Source: Chamaecrista fasciculata (Eukaryota > Streptophyta > Magnoliopsida > Fabales > Fabaceae). Taken from it: a stretch of 64,000 bases of DNA. The DNA lies in assembly GCA_003254925.1 (NCBI GenBank), contig QANZ01017106.1, forward strand, positions 250,416 to 314,415, in the 5' to 3' direction. Position numbers and translations under genes: made by a program. The notes beneath the pieces were generated by a model. The model was not told the origin of the DNA. It did not search any database and was given only the letters and a program-made list of their open reading frames with translations. Positions 26,501-36,740 of the stretch are shown in pieces; the stretch's first letter is position 1; each line of letters opens with the position of its first letter.

Positions 26501-27141
26501 GAACTGTGAACATAGATTATCTTTCTATCCTCTATGGTTAGTGGCTGATATATCTAGGTTATTTTCGTAACAAAATTGAATGGAAGCACTTGAATTTTAA
26601 ATTAATTAGCAAGTTGTACGACTATGAATGCACATTATATTCCTCAATCCACTTCTTACTTCTTTCTATATATTATAGGATAAAGAGTCTCTAGCTTTCT
26701 ATGACCAAAACCAAATATATTTTGGACTTTTGGAATGTTTTCCATTAAGAAAAATTTAGCTGATAATTTGGTATAAAATTGATGGAATTAACCCATATTA
26801 ATTGTACTTCTGGTCCCTTTTTTAATTTACCAGTGTCAGAGAGCCATTACCATCTACCTTCCAGTCACAACCAATGCCAAGAGGGCATCAAATTCAGGTA
26901 CTTAATCATGGATTATGTTATTTTCTTCTCAAATCATCATTTTGTTTGTCAGCTACATATGTTTATATATATGAAGTTAATCAGAACACTGAGTGATTTG
27001 AAAAGTAAATCCATATGCTTACAGGACTGTAATTCAACCCATGTGAAGAACAATTTGTCAGGGTATAATGTGGATTGCAAGAACCCAAGCTTGGAGTTCA
27101 CACTAGGAAGACCAGATTGGAATGGCAAAGGACAAGCCTAA
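22703..27141 (+). CDS. KAN1: KANADI1-like GARP transcription factor, six exons, 433 aa
   Basis: Nuclear DNA-binding protein of the KANADI family, which specifies abaxial (lower) identity of leaves and floral organs and acts mainly as a repressor. Exons: 22703-23534, 23634-23710, 24396-24441, 24883-25054, 26840-26897, 27025-27141. All introns are GT..AG and the phases join to 1302 nt. Visible features: an EAR-like DLSLQIS near residue 35, the family motif RPIKGIPLYH, a Gly-Leu run, Ser/Asn/His-rich spacers, then the GARP domain at about residues 255-306 (MRAPRMRWTTTLHARFVHAV in exon 1; SVLELMDVKDLTLAHVKSHL in exon 2; MYRTVKTTDK in exon 3). After it come SSGQSDGSGEDDMSP, SSPTLWSNSSR and the conserved C-terminal NPSLEFTLGRPDW. 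The acidic post-GARP stretch and the C terminus fit KAN1 better than KAN2 or KAN3. Exon 5 has a second in-frame acceptor 6 nt upstream (after 26833). ATG 22703 is the first in-frame ATG; a later one is possible. Confidence 0.93.
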
Positions 27142-27874
27142 TTTTTTTTATTATCGGTTATATTAATATGATATATATATATATAAATAATTCTATCTAC
27201 TATTGGTTTCTTCTGAAGTCTGTCTTGATTTCATGAAAAGTTTTGCTTATTGAGTTCGTTTTCTAATTAATTTATTGATGAGAGAATTAGAAAGGTGTAA
27301 CAAGAACTGGTGAACTGAAAACGTAGCAGAACAGCCAGGAAGATTAACAAAATTGAGGGCATGTGGAAGTAATAGAAAATATTTATATTGAACCTCTTCT
27401 CTCCTCCCTTTACTTACACTTTTTTTATCATTTAGCATATATGAATATGGAAGATTTTCACAGATTTCTGCCATATATTCAGCTGCTCTTGAGATTTATA
27501 AGACAATACAGAAATTACATAAAGTATGCAAATTGCAAGGTACAGTTAGCATAATGCCAATATATTGTATTCCGTTTATTGATTTTAGTTCTAAAAAAAT
27601 ATAACCAGTACATAACCTTCCAGCAATTACCATAAAAGTGGCATTTAATGTACAGGGTATAAATTATACAATACAGGGTCCTCTGTTTTAGTCTAATTCT
27701 GAGCTCGAAACACAATAAATACATACATCCTGTATTGATTTATCAAACACACCACTGTCTGCTCATTAGTACAAGATGAAAATATAATGACAGACATCGA
27801 ATTCACACCAAATATAAGGATCCACAAGAAGAACCCCACGTTCTAACTCAAAGATTTGTACATAACATAAACTT
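27142..27874. other. Convergent 3' intergenic region
   Basis: About 730 bp separates the stop codons of the KANADI1-like gene and the minus-strand membrane-protein gene. It must hold both 3' ends. An AT-rich U-rich stretch follows 27141 and a TA run lies at 27172-27184. No additional gene seen. Confidence 0.6.
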
Positions 27875-30813
27875 CTAATCAGAATCTCTGTGGAGAAAGT
27901 GACGGGCATGCCTTGCAGCAGTATAAGTTGAAATTGCAGAGCCAGTCACGCTCACCGAGTGTTTAACAATTCCAAAGCTCTTTTTGGTAACCAACCAGAC
28001 AGCCCAAAAGAATCCAATCCAGCCTGATTCGTGTTCATTTCCATGTCCAAGTAACATAATGGAGTTAGTAGTAGCCCATGAAAAGAGAAAAAATAAAATA
28101 AAGAAAATTATTATAGCAAATCAGTTGCTGAAGTTAAAACAAAAAACATAACAGGAATGGAATGGAAAGAAAACGATGTGCAGCAGTTTGGTACGTAGTT
28201 CAATCATTTGCTCATAGATAGTCAACAGATTTTTGTCCAGAGATCTGAAGGAAAGAGTCTACCAGTCAATCTCGTCTGTGGCAATTGTTTTGACTGGTAA
28301 GTGCATCAACATTGAAATCAATAAATTAAAACTGCACATTAGAAGATTAGTAGATGGTACTTACAAGTCAACATTTATATTTACACATGAAGGGTGTCAG
28401 GGGCTCAATTAAAAACAATCTTAGGGTAATAACAAAACTAGCTTTGTCATAAATTTGATGTGGTGTCTGCCTAATTGAAAGCACGATCATCACCTTCAAT
28501 TGTTCAAATTGGTCAAAATTGAGGCGATATTTTTTGTTTAAAATCCTAATTAGAGCCACATCTTGTCCAAGAAAAATACATGTCTATGACAGCAATGAAA
28601 CAAATGCATTCTACAGTTTGTGCAACAGGTGAAAATCGTCATAACCATGTGATAGCAAACAAGATTAACCCAAAATACAAGATGTAGACAGTGAAAGGAA
28701 AATCACAAGGTGGTCAAACAAGTTGTTACCTGTAGTTATCAGGATAGCCACAATAGTCCAAAATGTAACTGTGGAAATAGTAAATATGGCTATTGATAAT
28801 GCTCCAATGTATATAGCCGTCGCAAAAGCAAAGAAAAGTGCCAAGAAACCTCCAGCTGCTGCCAAGGACATGAGAAGTGAGATGAGGATGGCATTTATAG
28901 TTGCAGCCAGAAAGAAAAGCATAAACACAAGCAGTCCTGTTAAAGCAACAAGAGTAATTGTCCCAACCTGCAGAAATATGCAAAAACAAACCATTAAGAA
29001 AACAAGAATCCAAATGAGATAAAAATTAAACACTTTGACACAAAGAATATTGTCACCATTTTCTTGATGATGATTACACATAAGGAAAAACGTGCTGCTA
29101 GCGATATCATTTTGGAGCTGGCAAATAAAAAATAGATTCCTTTTCCTGGTTTTCTTTTTTGGATAGGAATTTGCTTCTTATCCAATGTTTTCTTATTTTT
29201 AGGAGTTCCTTTGCCAACCTTGAGAATTTTCTGACTACATATGTTTTTGTTAAGGTCTGACAACAACTGTCTCATAGCATATGGGATTTAGTCACAGTTG
29301 AATCATGACAATTGAACATGCGCTGAGTTAGAAAAATTAAATTGTGCCCTCACCAATAGGCATAACTTTTGGCCTAATGATACATACAGTATCCAAGTCA
29401 AATATATGAGTTCAATTTCCAAGTAGAATAATTGTTGAGGCCTTGAGGGAGATATTGTTAGCCAAGGAAAAATATAAATTGTCTTATTGTGGAGGCCTAG
29501 CTTTGCTCCTATTTCTCTATCAATACTTTAATAAAGTATTTTTCTACAATTTCCCTCTCTAAAACAACATATACTAAACTTTTTCATAGTTCAACACTGA
29601 ATATAACTTTCTGTTTGCCCAGAAGTATCAGAATCCCTTTAATTTATTAACAAAGAAATTGAGCAAAATCCTAGCAAATGCCATCTTTACTTCTTTAGTT
29701 CTTAACTCATAGCCTAAATGCCCATCACACTAATATGTTGCCTGCAGTACACTGTTCTTCTGGAATCCTTCATAAAGTATTGAAATCAGATATCATAAAA
29801 ATATACCAGGATACTCGCCCCAACAAAGGCACATAACATGAAATAAGAACAAAGAAGGGTAACATATATAAGAACAAACGAGATAACAATACCAGATAAA
29901 GGAGGAACCATCACATGGAAATTCCTTTAATTAAGGCTGACAAAAAGATGATACAGAAAATCAAGTCCGTTTAGGTAAAGTAAACATGAAAGATCAGTGT
30001 CTACTTTTAGCCAAAGAAATTATGGTTTTCAACAAGCTTGAACTCTGGCGCAGACAGGGCAGAAGGGGAGCCGATTGAATTCATTTCATTTTCTCAATTA
30101 GAGACAAGCAGCACGAAACCAGATCCATAAGAGGCTAGGTGGATATTTAATCATAAATTTGTTTCTCTATTCCAAAGAAGGTACCAGCCAACATAAATCA
30201 CATAAAAACATAATTACTCCAAGAGCTGGAAAAAACATAAATGAACCATATCTTGTAATCCACACAAATTTCCGAACTAGGCATATTTCTTAGATAGTGG
30301 ATACTCTTTATTTTAATATTGAAAACGAAGAAAATTCCAAATCAATCAGAAGCCTCACCCACAACAAGAGAATACATTGGGACTTTCCAAACTTAAAATT
30401 AAACTGATACTTAAACAGAGAGAAGACAGAACTTGAGATTTTTCCAGTGAACGATAAAATAAACTTAAAACCTAAAGCTCAAGAATCAAGATAGCGAACA
30501 AATTAACGAAATAAATACTTACGGAAATGACGAGGAGAGCTCGGAGGGGACTTCCACGACGAGTCCAGAGAAGAACATCGCGAGCGGTATTTCTAGAAGC
30601 TTCGGGGATGAGAGGAGCGTTGTGGGAGATAGAGATCTTGATCCGGTTCAGCAAGGGTTCAGTGTTTTCCGGTTCAGGGAAAACAATCGAGGAAATCAGA
30701 AGGTGAAGAACACCGTACAAGCTCTCTCTATGCTTTTCGCTTCTATGGTGGAAGCTGGCGTCATCGTCGTCTCCGGTAGCCTCCACGTAAACGCCGTTGG
30801 GCTTCTCGTCCAT
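27875..30813 (-). CDS. Hydrophobic membrane protein, 225 aa, three exons (possibly LDIP/promethin-like)
   Basis: Exons on the minus strand: 30813-30523, 28967-28730, 28023-27875. Introns are GT..AG (GTAAGT and GTAACA donors) and phases join to 678 nt. The N-terminal ~90 residues are polar and acidic (ATGDDDDASFHH). Residues about 91-190 are almost entirely hydrophobic (for example TLVALTGLLVFMLFFLAA, AAAGGFLALFFAFATAIYIG, TFWTIVAIL, IGFFWAVWLV), enough for several membrane passes or hairpins. The tail is basic and His/Arg-rich (AARHARHFLHRDSD). Length and layout remind me of the plant LDAP-interacting protein of lipid droplets and of promethin-type ER/lipid-droplet hairpin proteins, but I cannot confirm this by search. 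It looks like a functional gene: no stops and good splice sites. Confidence 0.82.
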
Positions 30814-30914
30814 ATTTTCAGTGAGAGAACTGAGAAGTGTGTGTGTGTGTGTGAGTGAAGAGTAAAGAAGAAGGAGAAGAAAAAGTCAGTTGGGAGGATT
30901 CGGAATTGAGGAAA

Positions 30915-31665
30915 CCTACTATTTGCTCCCTCATTTTTCACAGTTTCAACTATTTAGTCCCTGTATTTTTGAAATACATTATTTGGTCCCTCAATAATTA
31001 CAAATGTCAACTTGTTAGTCCCTATAGCCTATCACCGTTACTAACACTGATGGTCTGACCATTAAGTGCACATGTGACACGTTAAATGTCACATATTCAG
31101 GGATTGGATTCTCTAGAGTTCATTTCTCTACATTTCTCGTGGAGTTAAAGAAAGAAAAGAAGAAGAAGTGAGAGAAAATATGAAATTCATGAAATAAAAA
31201 TATCTAAAATCATATTTTCTCTTTCTCTCTTTTCTTTTCTCTTCTTTTTTCTCTCATGCTCTACAAGAAATGTAGAGAAATGAACTCTAGAGGATCCATT
31301 TCTACATATTTAACTATTTAGGACCATATAGGGTTTGAGATTTGGGAATGCTTCAATAGTTAATGCCTTAAGGAAGCTTCACGTGTAATACAAATATTTG
31401 GATTTGACTTAATTTTAGACTGATTTAATTGTATTTATTGGTCTAGTTCGGTTGGTTTAAGATGTTAGATGACTAAGATGTCAAAGTGACAATTAACGAT
31501 GCCATGTAAACATTTAACATCCACGTGATGTAATTTAATGGATTTTAACTGAGGAATTAAATAGTTAACGATTATGATAAATAAGAGACTAAATAATCTA
31601 TTTTAATAAATAAAGGATCAAATTATTGATTCAATAAAAAAAATACTAAATAATAGATTTTCTCT
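30915..31665. mobile_element. Foldback element just upstream of the membrane-protein gene
   Basis: The left end (CTACTATTTGCTCCCTCA, 'tatttagtccctgtattttt', 'catgtgacacgttaaatg') is answered by the right end ('acatttaacatccacgtg', 'gagactaaataatc', 'actaaataatagat'). The left end lies about 100 bp upstream of the minus-strand start codon, so the element sits in the promoter region. A smaller MITE is nested in it at 31096-31304. Confidence 0.65.
31096..31304. mobile_element. Small hAT-like MITE nested in the foldback
   Basis: Inverted ends CTCTAGAGTTCATTTCTCTA (left, 31111-31130) and its inverse before 31297 (AGAGAAATGAACTCTAGAGG). The middle is purine-rich on the left and pyrimidine-rich on the right, so it can fold. 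Flanked by ACATATT on both sides (near 31091 and 31304), a candidate 7-8 bp target-site duplication. Confidence 0.65.
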
Positions 31666-32057
31666 TCGGAATTATAGAAAGGTAGGTGGGAGCCAATATG
31701 GACGGACGGTTTATGTCTAACACTGTGGGCTATTTACTAGACAGCGACTTGCCAATCCCTAGGCAACACGTCGGCATGTGATTTGACAGCTAAGCTGCCA
31801 CGTGGACCATGATCCGGTTGCGTGGATACTAGTCTTTTTGTACATGTGTCTCCCCATTCGATCACATGTTAATCCATTCCAAGTTTGACTTTTCTAAACA
31901 TATTTTAAGGATGATGTTGAGTGTAGATGATGATATTAATTAATTCAACTGAACATGGGACTCTTTTGCAATTTGAGGGATGGGTCACTCTTTAAAACTA
32001 GAACACTATAATATATAAGGCATCCACTTTATACTCTCATCTTTTACTGTTTTTAAA
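31666..32057. other. Spacer
   Basis: No gene recognised between the foldback and the nested Mutator-like elements. Confidence 0.5.
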
Positions 32058-32515
32058 GAGTAAATTACACAAAAGGATCCTTTGGTTTGGTCCATTTTTA
32101 AATAGGGTCCCGTGGTTTAAAAATTGTCAAATTAGGGGTCTGTGATTTTCTCCGTTAGCAAATAAGGTCCCAGGTGATTTTTTTCATCCAAATTAACAGA
32201 AATAGATTAGAATAAATTTTAGGCCAAAGTCCTATTTTGGTCCCCCAGTTAGGCTCCTTGTTCCAAATAGGTCCCCCAGTTATTTTTTGTACCATATTGG
32301 TCCCCCAGTTATGCAAAACTTGAAAAAGTTGGTCCCTCTAACGTTTTCCATCAATTTTTCCGTTAAAAAAAGAGGAAAAATAAACTTTCATCCCCAAAAG
32401 TTTTATTTTCTTATATTAAGGTCCTTTTCTTTTTATAATAGGATCAAAACGTAAGAAAAGAAAGTAAATTAAAATTTTAAGTGAATTTACCCAAAAAATA
32501 CAAAAATCTCTCTCG

Positions 32516-32552
<37 letters not shown>

Positions 32553-32556
<4 letters not shown>

Positions 32557-32692
32557 TCCGACCCTTCCCTCCCCGAAAACGTCACCGTTTCCGGCCTCGC
32601 CGTCGATTCCCTCAACAAACGCCTCCTCGCCGTCATCCACGCCCGTCAGCCTCTCCCGCCGTTCAACGCCCTCGTCGTCTTTTGGGCTAATA
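32553..32692 (+). pseudogene. Captured gene fragment, SMP-30/six-bladed propeller-like
   Basis: Read in the plus frame from about 32553 this gives LISDPSLPENVTVSGLAVDS followed by NKRLLAVIHARQPLPPFNAL. That resembles the start of plant proteins annotated as calcium-dependent phosphotriesterase-superfamily (SMP-30-like, beta-propeller) proteins. Only about 46 codons are present and the frame then changes, so it cannot work alone. The attribution is from memory of the family and is moderate; that it is exon-derived is well supported by GC content and an open codon pattern in an otherwise AT-rich element. Confidence 0.5.
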
Positions 32693-32704
32693 AGAGTTCC
32701 CACA

Positions 32705-33326
32705 TTGATCTCTTTCACTTCCCATGTGTTCAAACCCCAATTGGTGAAGAAATCCTGGGATTCCCTCAATTTGATCCTTGTTGTTTTTGCCATTGTTTGT
32801 GGATTTCATAGCAGAAATAATAATAATAATAACAGCTATGAAACCCCTCGTTTCTATGAAGATCGAACTATGTCTTCTTCTCAAGAGTATGTGAAATCTA
32901 ACCCTGAAACGCCGAGGCCGTGGTATGTGTATTCGGAATCAGATCGTGCTGCGAATAGTTCGTTTCAGAGGTTGAGGAGTTTCAATTCCTATCCAGATCT
33001 CCGTCAAGAATCTTCGTGGATCGCCAGCGACGAACGGTCGAGGTTTTACGACGATACTCATGTTAGTGGATACCGTGGATCGGAGTTCGACGATTTCCGG
33101 CAGATTCGTCACCGACAACCAAAAACAAAGGATGAAGAAGACGATGGTATCAAGAACATAGCAGTGGACACTTTTGTGGTAAAGGAAGTTCCAAGTGCGC
33201 CGCCGCTAACGGAGTCGCCGATACCGCCTTCTCTGTCGCCGTCGCCGCCGTGTCCATCATCGCCGCCGCCGCAACGAACTGAAGGTGTTCGAAGAAATGA
33301 GAGAGAAGTTAGGGATTTCCGACGAC

Positions 33327-33365
<39 letters not shown>

Positions 33366-33451
33366 GTATTTTTTGGGTAAATTCACTTAAAATCTTAATT
33401 TACTTTCTTTTCTTACGTTTTGATCCTATTATAAAAAGAAAAGGACCTTAA
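32705..33451 (+). pseudogene. Captured fragment of a DUF4408/proline-rich plant protein gene
   Basis: The plus-strand open frame reads FKPQLVKKSWDSLNLILVVF, then AIVCGFHSRNNNNNNSYE, then an acidic/polar stretch (ETPRPWYVYSESDR, SFQRLRSFNSYPDL) and a proline-rich stretch (SPSPPCPSSPPPQ). The hydrophobic start followed by a Pro-rich, charged body is the layout of plant hydroxyproline-rich DUF4408/DUF761-type proteins. The frame then runs into the GA run and the terminal repeat of the element, so the 3' half of the source gene is missing and the last ~40 residues are transposon-derived. A chimeric transcript is possible. Confidence 0.6.
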
Positions 33452-33749
33452 TATAAGAAAATAAAACTTTTGGGGATGAAAGTTTATTTTTCCTCTTTTT
33501 TTAACGGAAAAATGGATGGAAAACGTTAGAGGGACCAACTTTTTCAAGTTTTGCATAACTGGGGGACCAATATGGAACAAAAAATAACTGGGGGACCAAA
33601 ATAGGACTTTGGCCTAAATTTTAAAATGGACTATTTTATGATTTGAACGTTTTTTCTATTAAAACAAATTTAAAAAAGGACTATATTAAAATTTAAACAA
33701 AAATAGAGGACTTCCTACTGCATTCTTCTTCTTCTTCTTCTTCGGCTTC

Positions 33750-34046
33750 ATGCCTTCATCTTCTTCACCAAAACGCTTCCTTTCCTTCAAAGCCGCCGAC
33801 TCTGAACCACCTCCGTCCAATATGTCGGAGGCATCAGAACCCCAATCCTCCGCCGCTGATGACGGCTTCAACAACTGCATAAACCAACTCCGCCTCCATT
33901 ACCGGAGCGGCACGGGGAAGAAGGCGGAGCTCCGAAAGGTGAGGAAATCGAAGAAGGGGACGGCGTCGTCGGGATCCAGCGTGTACCTGTCGCCGGTGCC
34001 GCTGAAGGAGGCAGCGTCGGGAGGGTTGAAGGTGGACGATGGTTGA
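33750..34046 (+). pseudogene. Captured gene fragment of unknown origin in the outer element
   Basis: A 98-residue plus-strand open frame starting MPSSSSPKRFLSFKAAD, with a middle part NCINQLRLHYRSGTGKK and Ser/Lys-rich flanks, ending at TGA at 34044-34046. GC is far higher than in the surrounding arms and codon use is plant-like, so it is probably captured exon sequence. I do not recognise the source family. Sequence after the stop is also non-AT-rich up to about 34280. Confidence 0.45.
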
Positions 34047-34518
34047 ATAATGTTGATTGCCGGAGATGATGGTTGTTTTGGGAGTGAATTTTGATCTTTT
34101 GGAGTGAGTAGAGACGATGTTATTGTTGTGTTTGGCTTCCCTAAACCTAAGCCTTGGGGAAAAAGAACAAGATGTATTTGAATTTGAGTGTTTTCCTGGG
34201 CTGGATTCATCTATTGCTTTCTTCGATTTGAATAAGATGAAGACGAAGAAGACGAATGATGCAGTAGGTAGTCTCTTATTTTTTGTTCAAATTGCAATAT
34301 AGTCCTAAGTTTGTTTTAATAGAAAAAACGTTCAAATCACAAAATAGTCCATTTTAAAATTTATTCTAACTTGTTTCTGTTAATTTGGATGAAAGAAACC
34401 ACCTGGGACCCTATTTTTTAACGCAGGAAACCACAGACCCCTAATTTGACAATTTTTAAACCACAGGACCCTATCTGAAAATGGATCAAACCACAGGACC
34501 CTTTTGAGTAATTTATCC

Positions 34519-35034
34519 TTTTTTAAATTCTTGAACAAGATTTGATCGGTTTATATCGATGGTAGGTTTTACTAATTTAAGATAAGTTTGAGTGTCATCA
34601 ACCATATTGAGAAAACTAGTATTTCGGTCCTTGAAATTTACAGACAGTGATAATTAGGTTTCTAAATTTTCAAAATTATACAACTCGGTCTCTGAATTAT
34701 GCAAACGTTTAAAAAATTAGTCCTTCTGTCACTTAGGGGTTACAAAAAAGGTGGTGTGGCATGGATGGAGGATGACGTGACCCGTTAAGTGCTGATAGGC
34801 CATTAATTGCCACGTTAGCACCAGTTATACAAAAAAAACATGTCACATGTATAAGATAATAAATGTGTACCGTATATTACTGCCTTGAATATTCAGAATG
34901 AACATAATAAATATATACACAACAATCAAATGAATATAAATGTTCTACAAGCTTCTATGGAAAGGACAACTCATCAAGCCGTTGAAGAGAATGCAATCTA
35001 CTGATATAAAAGAAACCAGCTCAGCAATCAAATG
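34519..35034. other. Spacer with half of a foldback
   Basis: 34615-34830 carries phrases typical of the window's foldbacks ('tcggtccttgaaattta', 'aattagtccttctgtc') without a matching right end. No gene. Confidence 0.4.
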
Positions 35035-35037
35035 CAG

Positions 35038-35755
35038 CCACCCCGGTCGGGAAAATCAGACCAGGCCGACTCGGTTGAAAAAATTCGACTCGGGCCAGCC
35101 CTGTCAGAAAAATTCAGCTCGGGCCGCCCCGGTCGGAAAAATTTGATTCGGGCCAACCCGGTTGTAAAAATTCGGCTCGGGCCGGCCATGTCGAAAAAAT
35201 TCGACTCGGGGCGACCCGAATGGAAAAATTTATCTTGGGCTAGCCCAGTCGAAAAGATTTGATTCGGGCTGGCTCGGTTGGAAAAATTCGGCTCGAGCCG
35301 GTCCTGTCGAAAAAATTCGACTCGGGCCGGCCTGGTCAGAAAAATTTGTTTCGGGCCGGCCCGGTCAGAAAAATTCTGCTCAGGTCGGCCCGATCGAAAA
35401 AATTCGGCTCGAGCCGACCCGGTCGAAAAAATATGGCTCGAGCTGGCCCGGTCGAAAAAATTCGGCTCGAGCTGTCGCGGCTAGAATAATTCGGCTCGGG
35501 TCGGCCCGGTCGAAAAATTGGGCTCGAGCTGGCCCGACCGAAAAGATTCGACTCGAGCCGTCCCGGTCAAAAAATTAAGCTTGGTCGTAAAAATTAGGCT
35601 CTGGCCGGCCTGATCGAAAAAATTCAACTCGACTCGGCCAGGTGAAAAAAATACGGCTCGGCTCGATCGCAAAAAATTGGCTCTACCCGACCCGGTTGGA
35701 AAAAATTGGCTTGGCCCGGCCCGGTCGTAAAAATTAGGCTCCGTTAGAAAAAATT
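35038..35755. repeat. GC-rich minisatellite, unit about 30 bp
   Basis: Roughly two dozen head-to-tail, diverged copies of a unit like GGTCGAAAAAATTCGGCTCG followed by GGCCGGCCC. Because the unit is near 30 bp (10 codons), open frames persist through it (35032-35262, 35259-35489) and read as repeats of RAGPVGKIRL-like words; these are not genes. Very different base composition from its surroundings. It lies about 100 bp before a GC-rich hAT-like MITE that shares GGCCGGCCCGG words. Confidence 0.88.
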
Positions 35756-35855
35756 AACATACTTTTATTGATTTATTTATGTTAATTAAATAATTAATCT
35801 AATATTGCTTAATCTTTTTATTAAAAAAAGTCAAATTTTCTTATTTTGCTAACGA

Positions 35856-36210
35856 TAGCACTGTCAAAACGGGCTTAGGCCCGCGGGCCGGCCCGGCCCG
35901 CCCGCTAAATGTGCGGGTTTGGGCTTAAAAAATTTGGCCCGTTTAAAAACGGGCCTAAACAGCCCGGCCCGTTTAGCCCGTGGCCCGTAACGGGCCGGGG
36001 CGGTTAGGCCCGTTTGCATTTTTTTAAGAAAATTTGCATGTAAAAATGTTTAGGCCCGCGGGCCGGCCCGGCCCGCCCGCTAAATGGGCGGGCTTGGGTT
36101 TAAAAAATTTGGCCCGTTTAAAAACGGGCCTAAACGGCCCGGCCCGTTTAGCCCGTGGCCCGTAACGGGCCGGGGCGGGCCGGGCCGGGCCGGCCCGTTT
36201 AACATTGCTA
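35856..36210. mobile_element. GC-rich hAT-like MITE with 8-bp target-site duplication
   Basis: Ends are TAGCACTGTCAAAACGGGC and the inverse of TAGCAATGTTAAACGGGC. An exact 8-bp direct repeat GCTAACGA flanks it (35848-35855 and 36211-36218), as hAT elements make. The interior is two tandem copies of about 150 bp rich in GGGCCGGCCCGGCCCG and GGCCCGTTTAAAAACGGGCC. No coding content. Confidence 0.88.
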
Positions 36211-36218
36211 GCTAACGA

Positions 36219-36740
36219 TGTTAAAAGGGGATAAAATAGTAAATTGACATTAATGTCATAACTTAATCCTTCAATATCTTGGATTTCATTTTTTTATAAT
36301 CTAAACAAGGGGAGAGATTGAGAGGATTAATCCCCTTCTCTCCCCTTCCCTCCCCCTTCTTAAATCCAAACAAACCATAAACTCATAAATAATGGGAAGA
36401 TTTTTTCTGTAATGCTGAGTTGTCAATCGATCTCCACTCCAAGCCTGACTTTCCCGATTTCAATAGTGGGTATTACTCTGTTATAGGGCCTAGTGGTAGA
36501 TCATCAATATTGTTATCATATATGGATCATGTGATAGTAAAAGTTAAAGAACTTAATTAATTACAAGTATATATATATATATATATGTTGTAAATTTGGT
36601 TGTGTTGAGCAGAGCAAAGTAAAAAGATTGTTTCCTTTCTAGGCTATAGATATGATGGGTTTAGTTACCAAGTTAAGCGAAAACCATGTGCTCCAAGTGG
36701 CATGTGATTGTTACAAATTTATTGCAACTTCTGTTGACAG
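36219..36740. other. Spacer
   Basis: No gene recognised. A TA run lies at 36570-36585. Confidence 0.5.

Larger units (their letters stand above)
32222..33614. mobile_element. Inner Mutator-like element (Pack-MULE) with 9-bp target-site duplication
   Basis: Terminal inverted repeats of about 280 bp: GGCCAAAGTCCTATTTTGG at 32222 and its inverse ending at 33614. Both arms carry 'ccccagttat', 'aacgttttcc', 'aaactttcatccccaaaag' and 'ggatcaaaacgtaag' in mirror order. A perfect 9-bp duplication TAAATTTTA flanks it (32213-32221 and 33615-33623), which is the Mutator signature. Subterminal CT and GA runs (about 32518-32552, 33330-33358) end the arms. The interior (about 32553-33330) is higher in GC and carries pieces of two host genes. 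No transposase is present, so it is non-autonomous. Confidence 0.92.
32058..34518. mobile_element. Outer Mutator-like element with captured gene sequence, split by an inner element
   Basis: The left terminal inverted repeat begins at 32058 (TAAATTACACAAAAGG, 'tttggtccatttttaaatagggtcc') and is answered at 34518 (inverse 'taaattactcaaaaggg'). The left repeat is interrupted at 32221: 'agaataaatttta' resumes after 33614 as 'taaattttaaaatggactattttatg', which together mirrors the uninterrupted right arm at about 34318-34370. Flanks share TTTTTAAA (32050-32057 and about 34520-34527), a candidate 8-9 bp duplication. Without the inner element and its duplicated 9 bp it is about 1.06 kb. Between the arms lies GC-rich coding-like sequence (33750-34046), so this is a Pack-MULE-type element. 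Confidence 0.82.

Noticed and set aside
28723..29022. Plus-strand open frame opposite the membrane-protein exon 2
   Set aside because: A shadow of the true exon on the other strand, which has splice sites and hydrophobic pattern.
30622..30858. Plus-strand open frame opposite exon 1 of the membrane protein
   Set aside because: Antisense shadow; the minus frame joins cleanly to the next exon.
35032..35489. Open frames through the minisatellite
   Set aside because: They stay open only because the unit is near 30 bp; they read as repeated words with no start context or domain.
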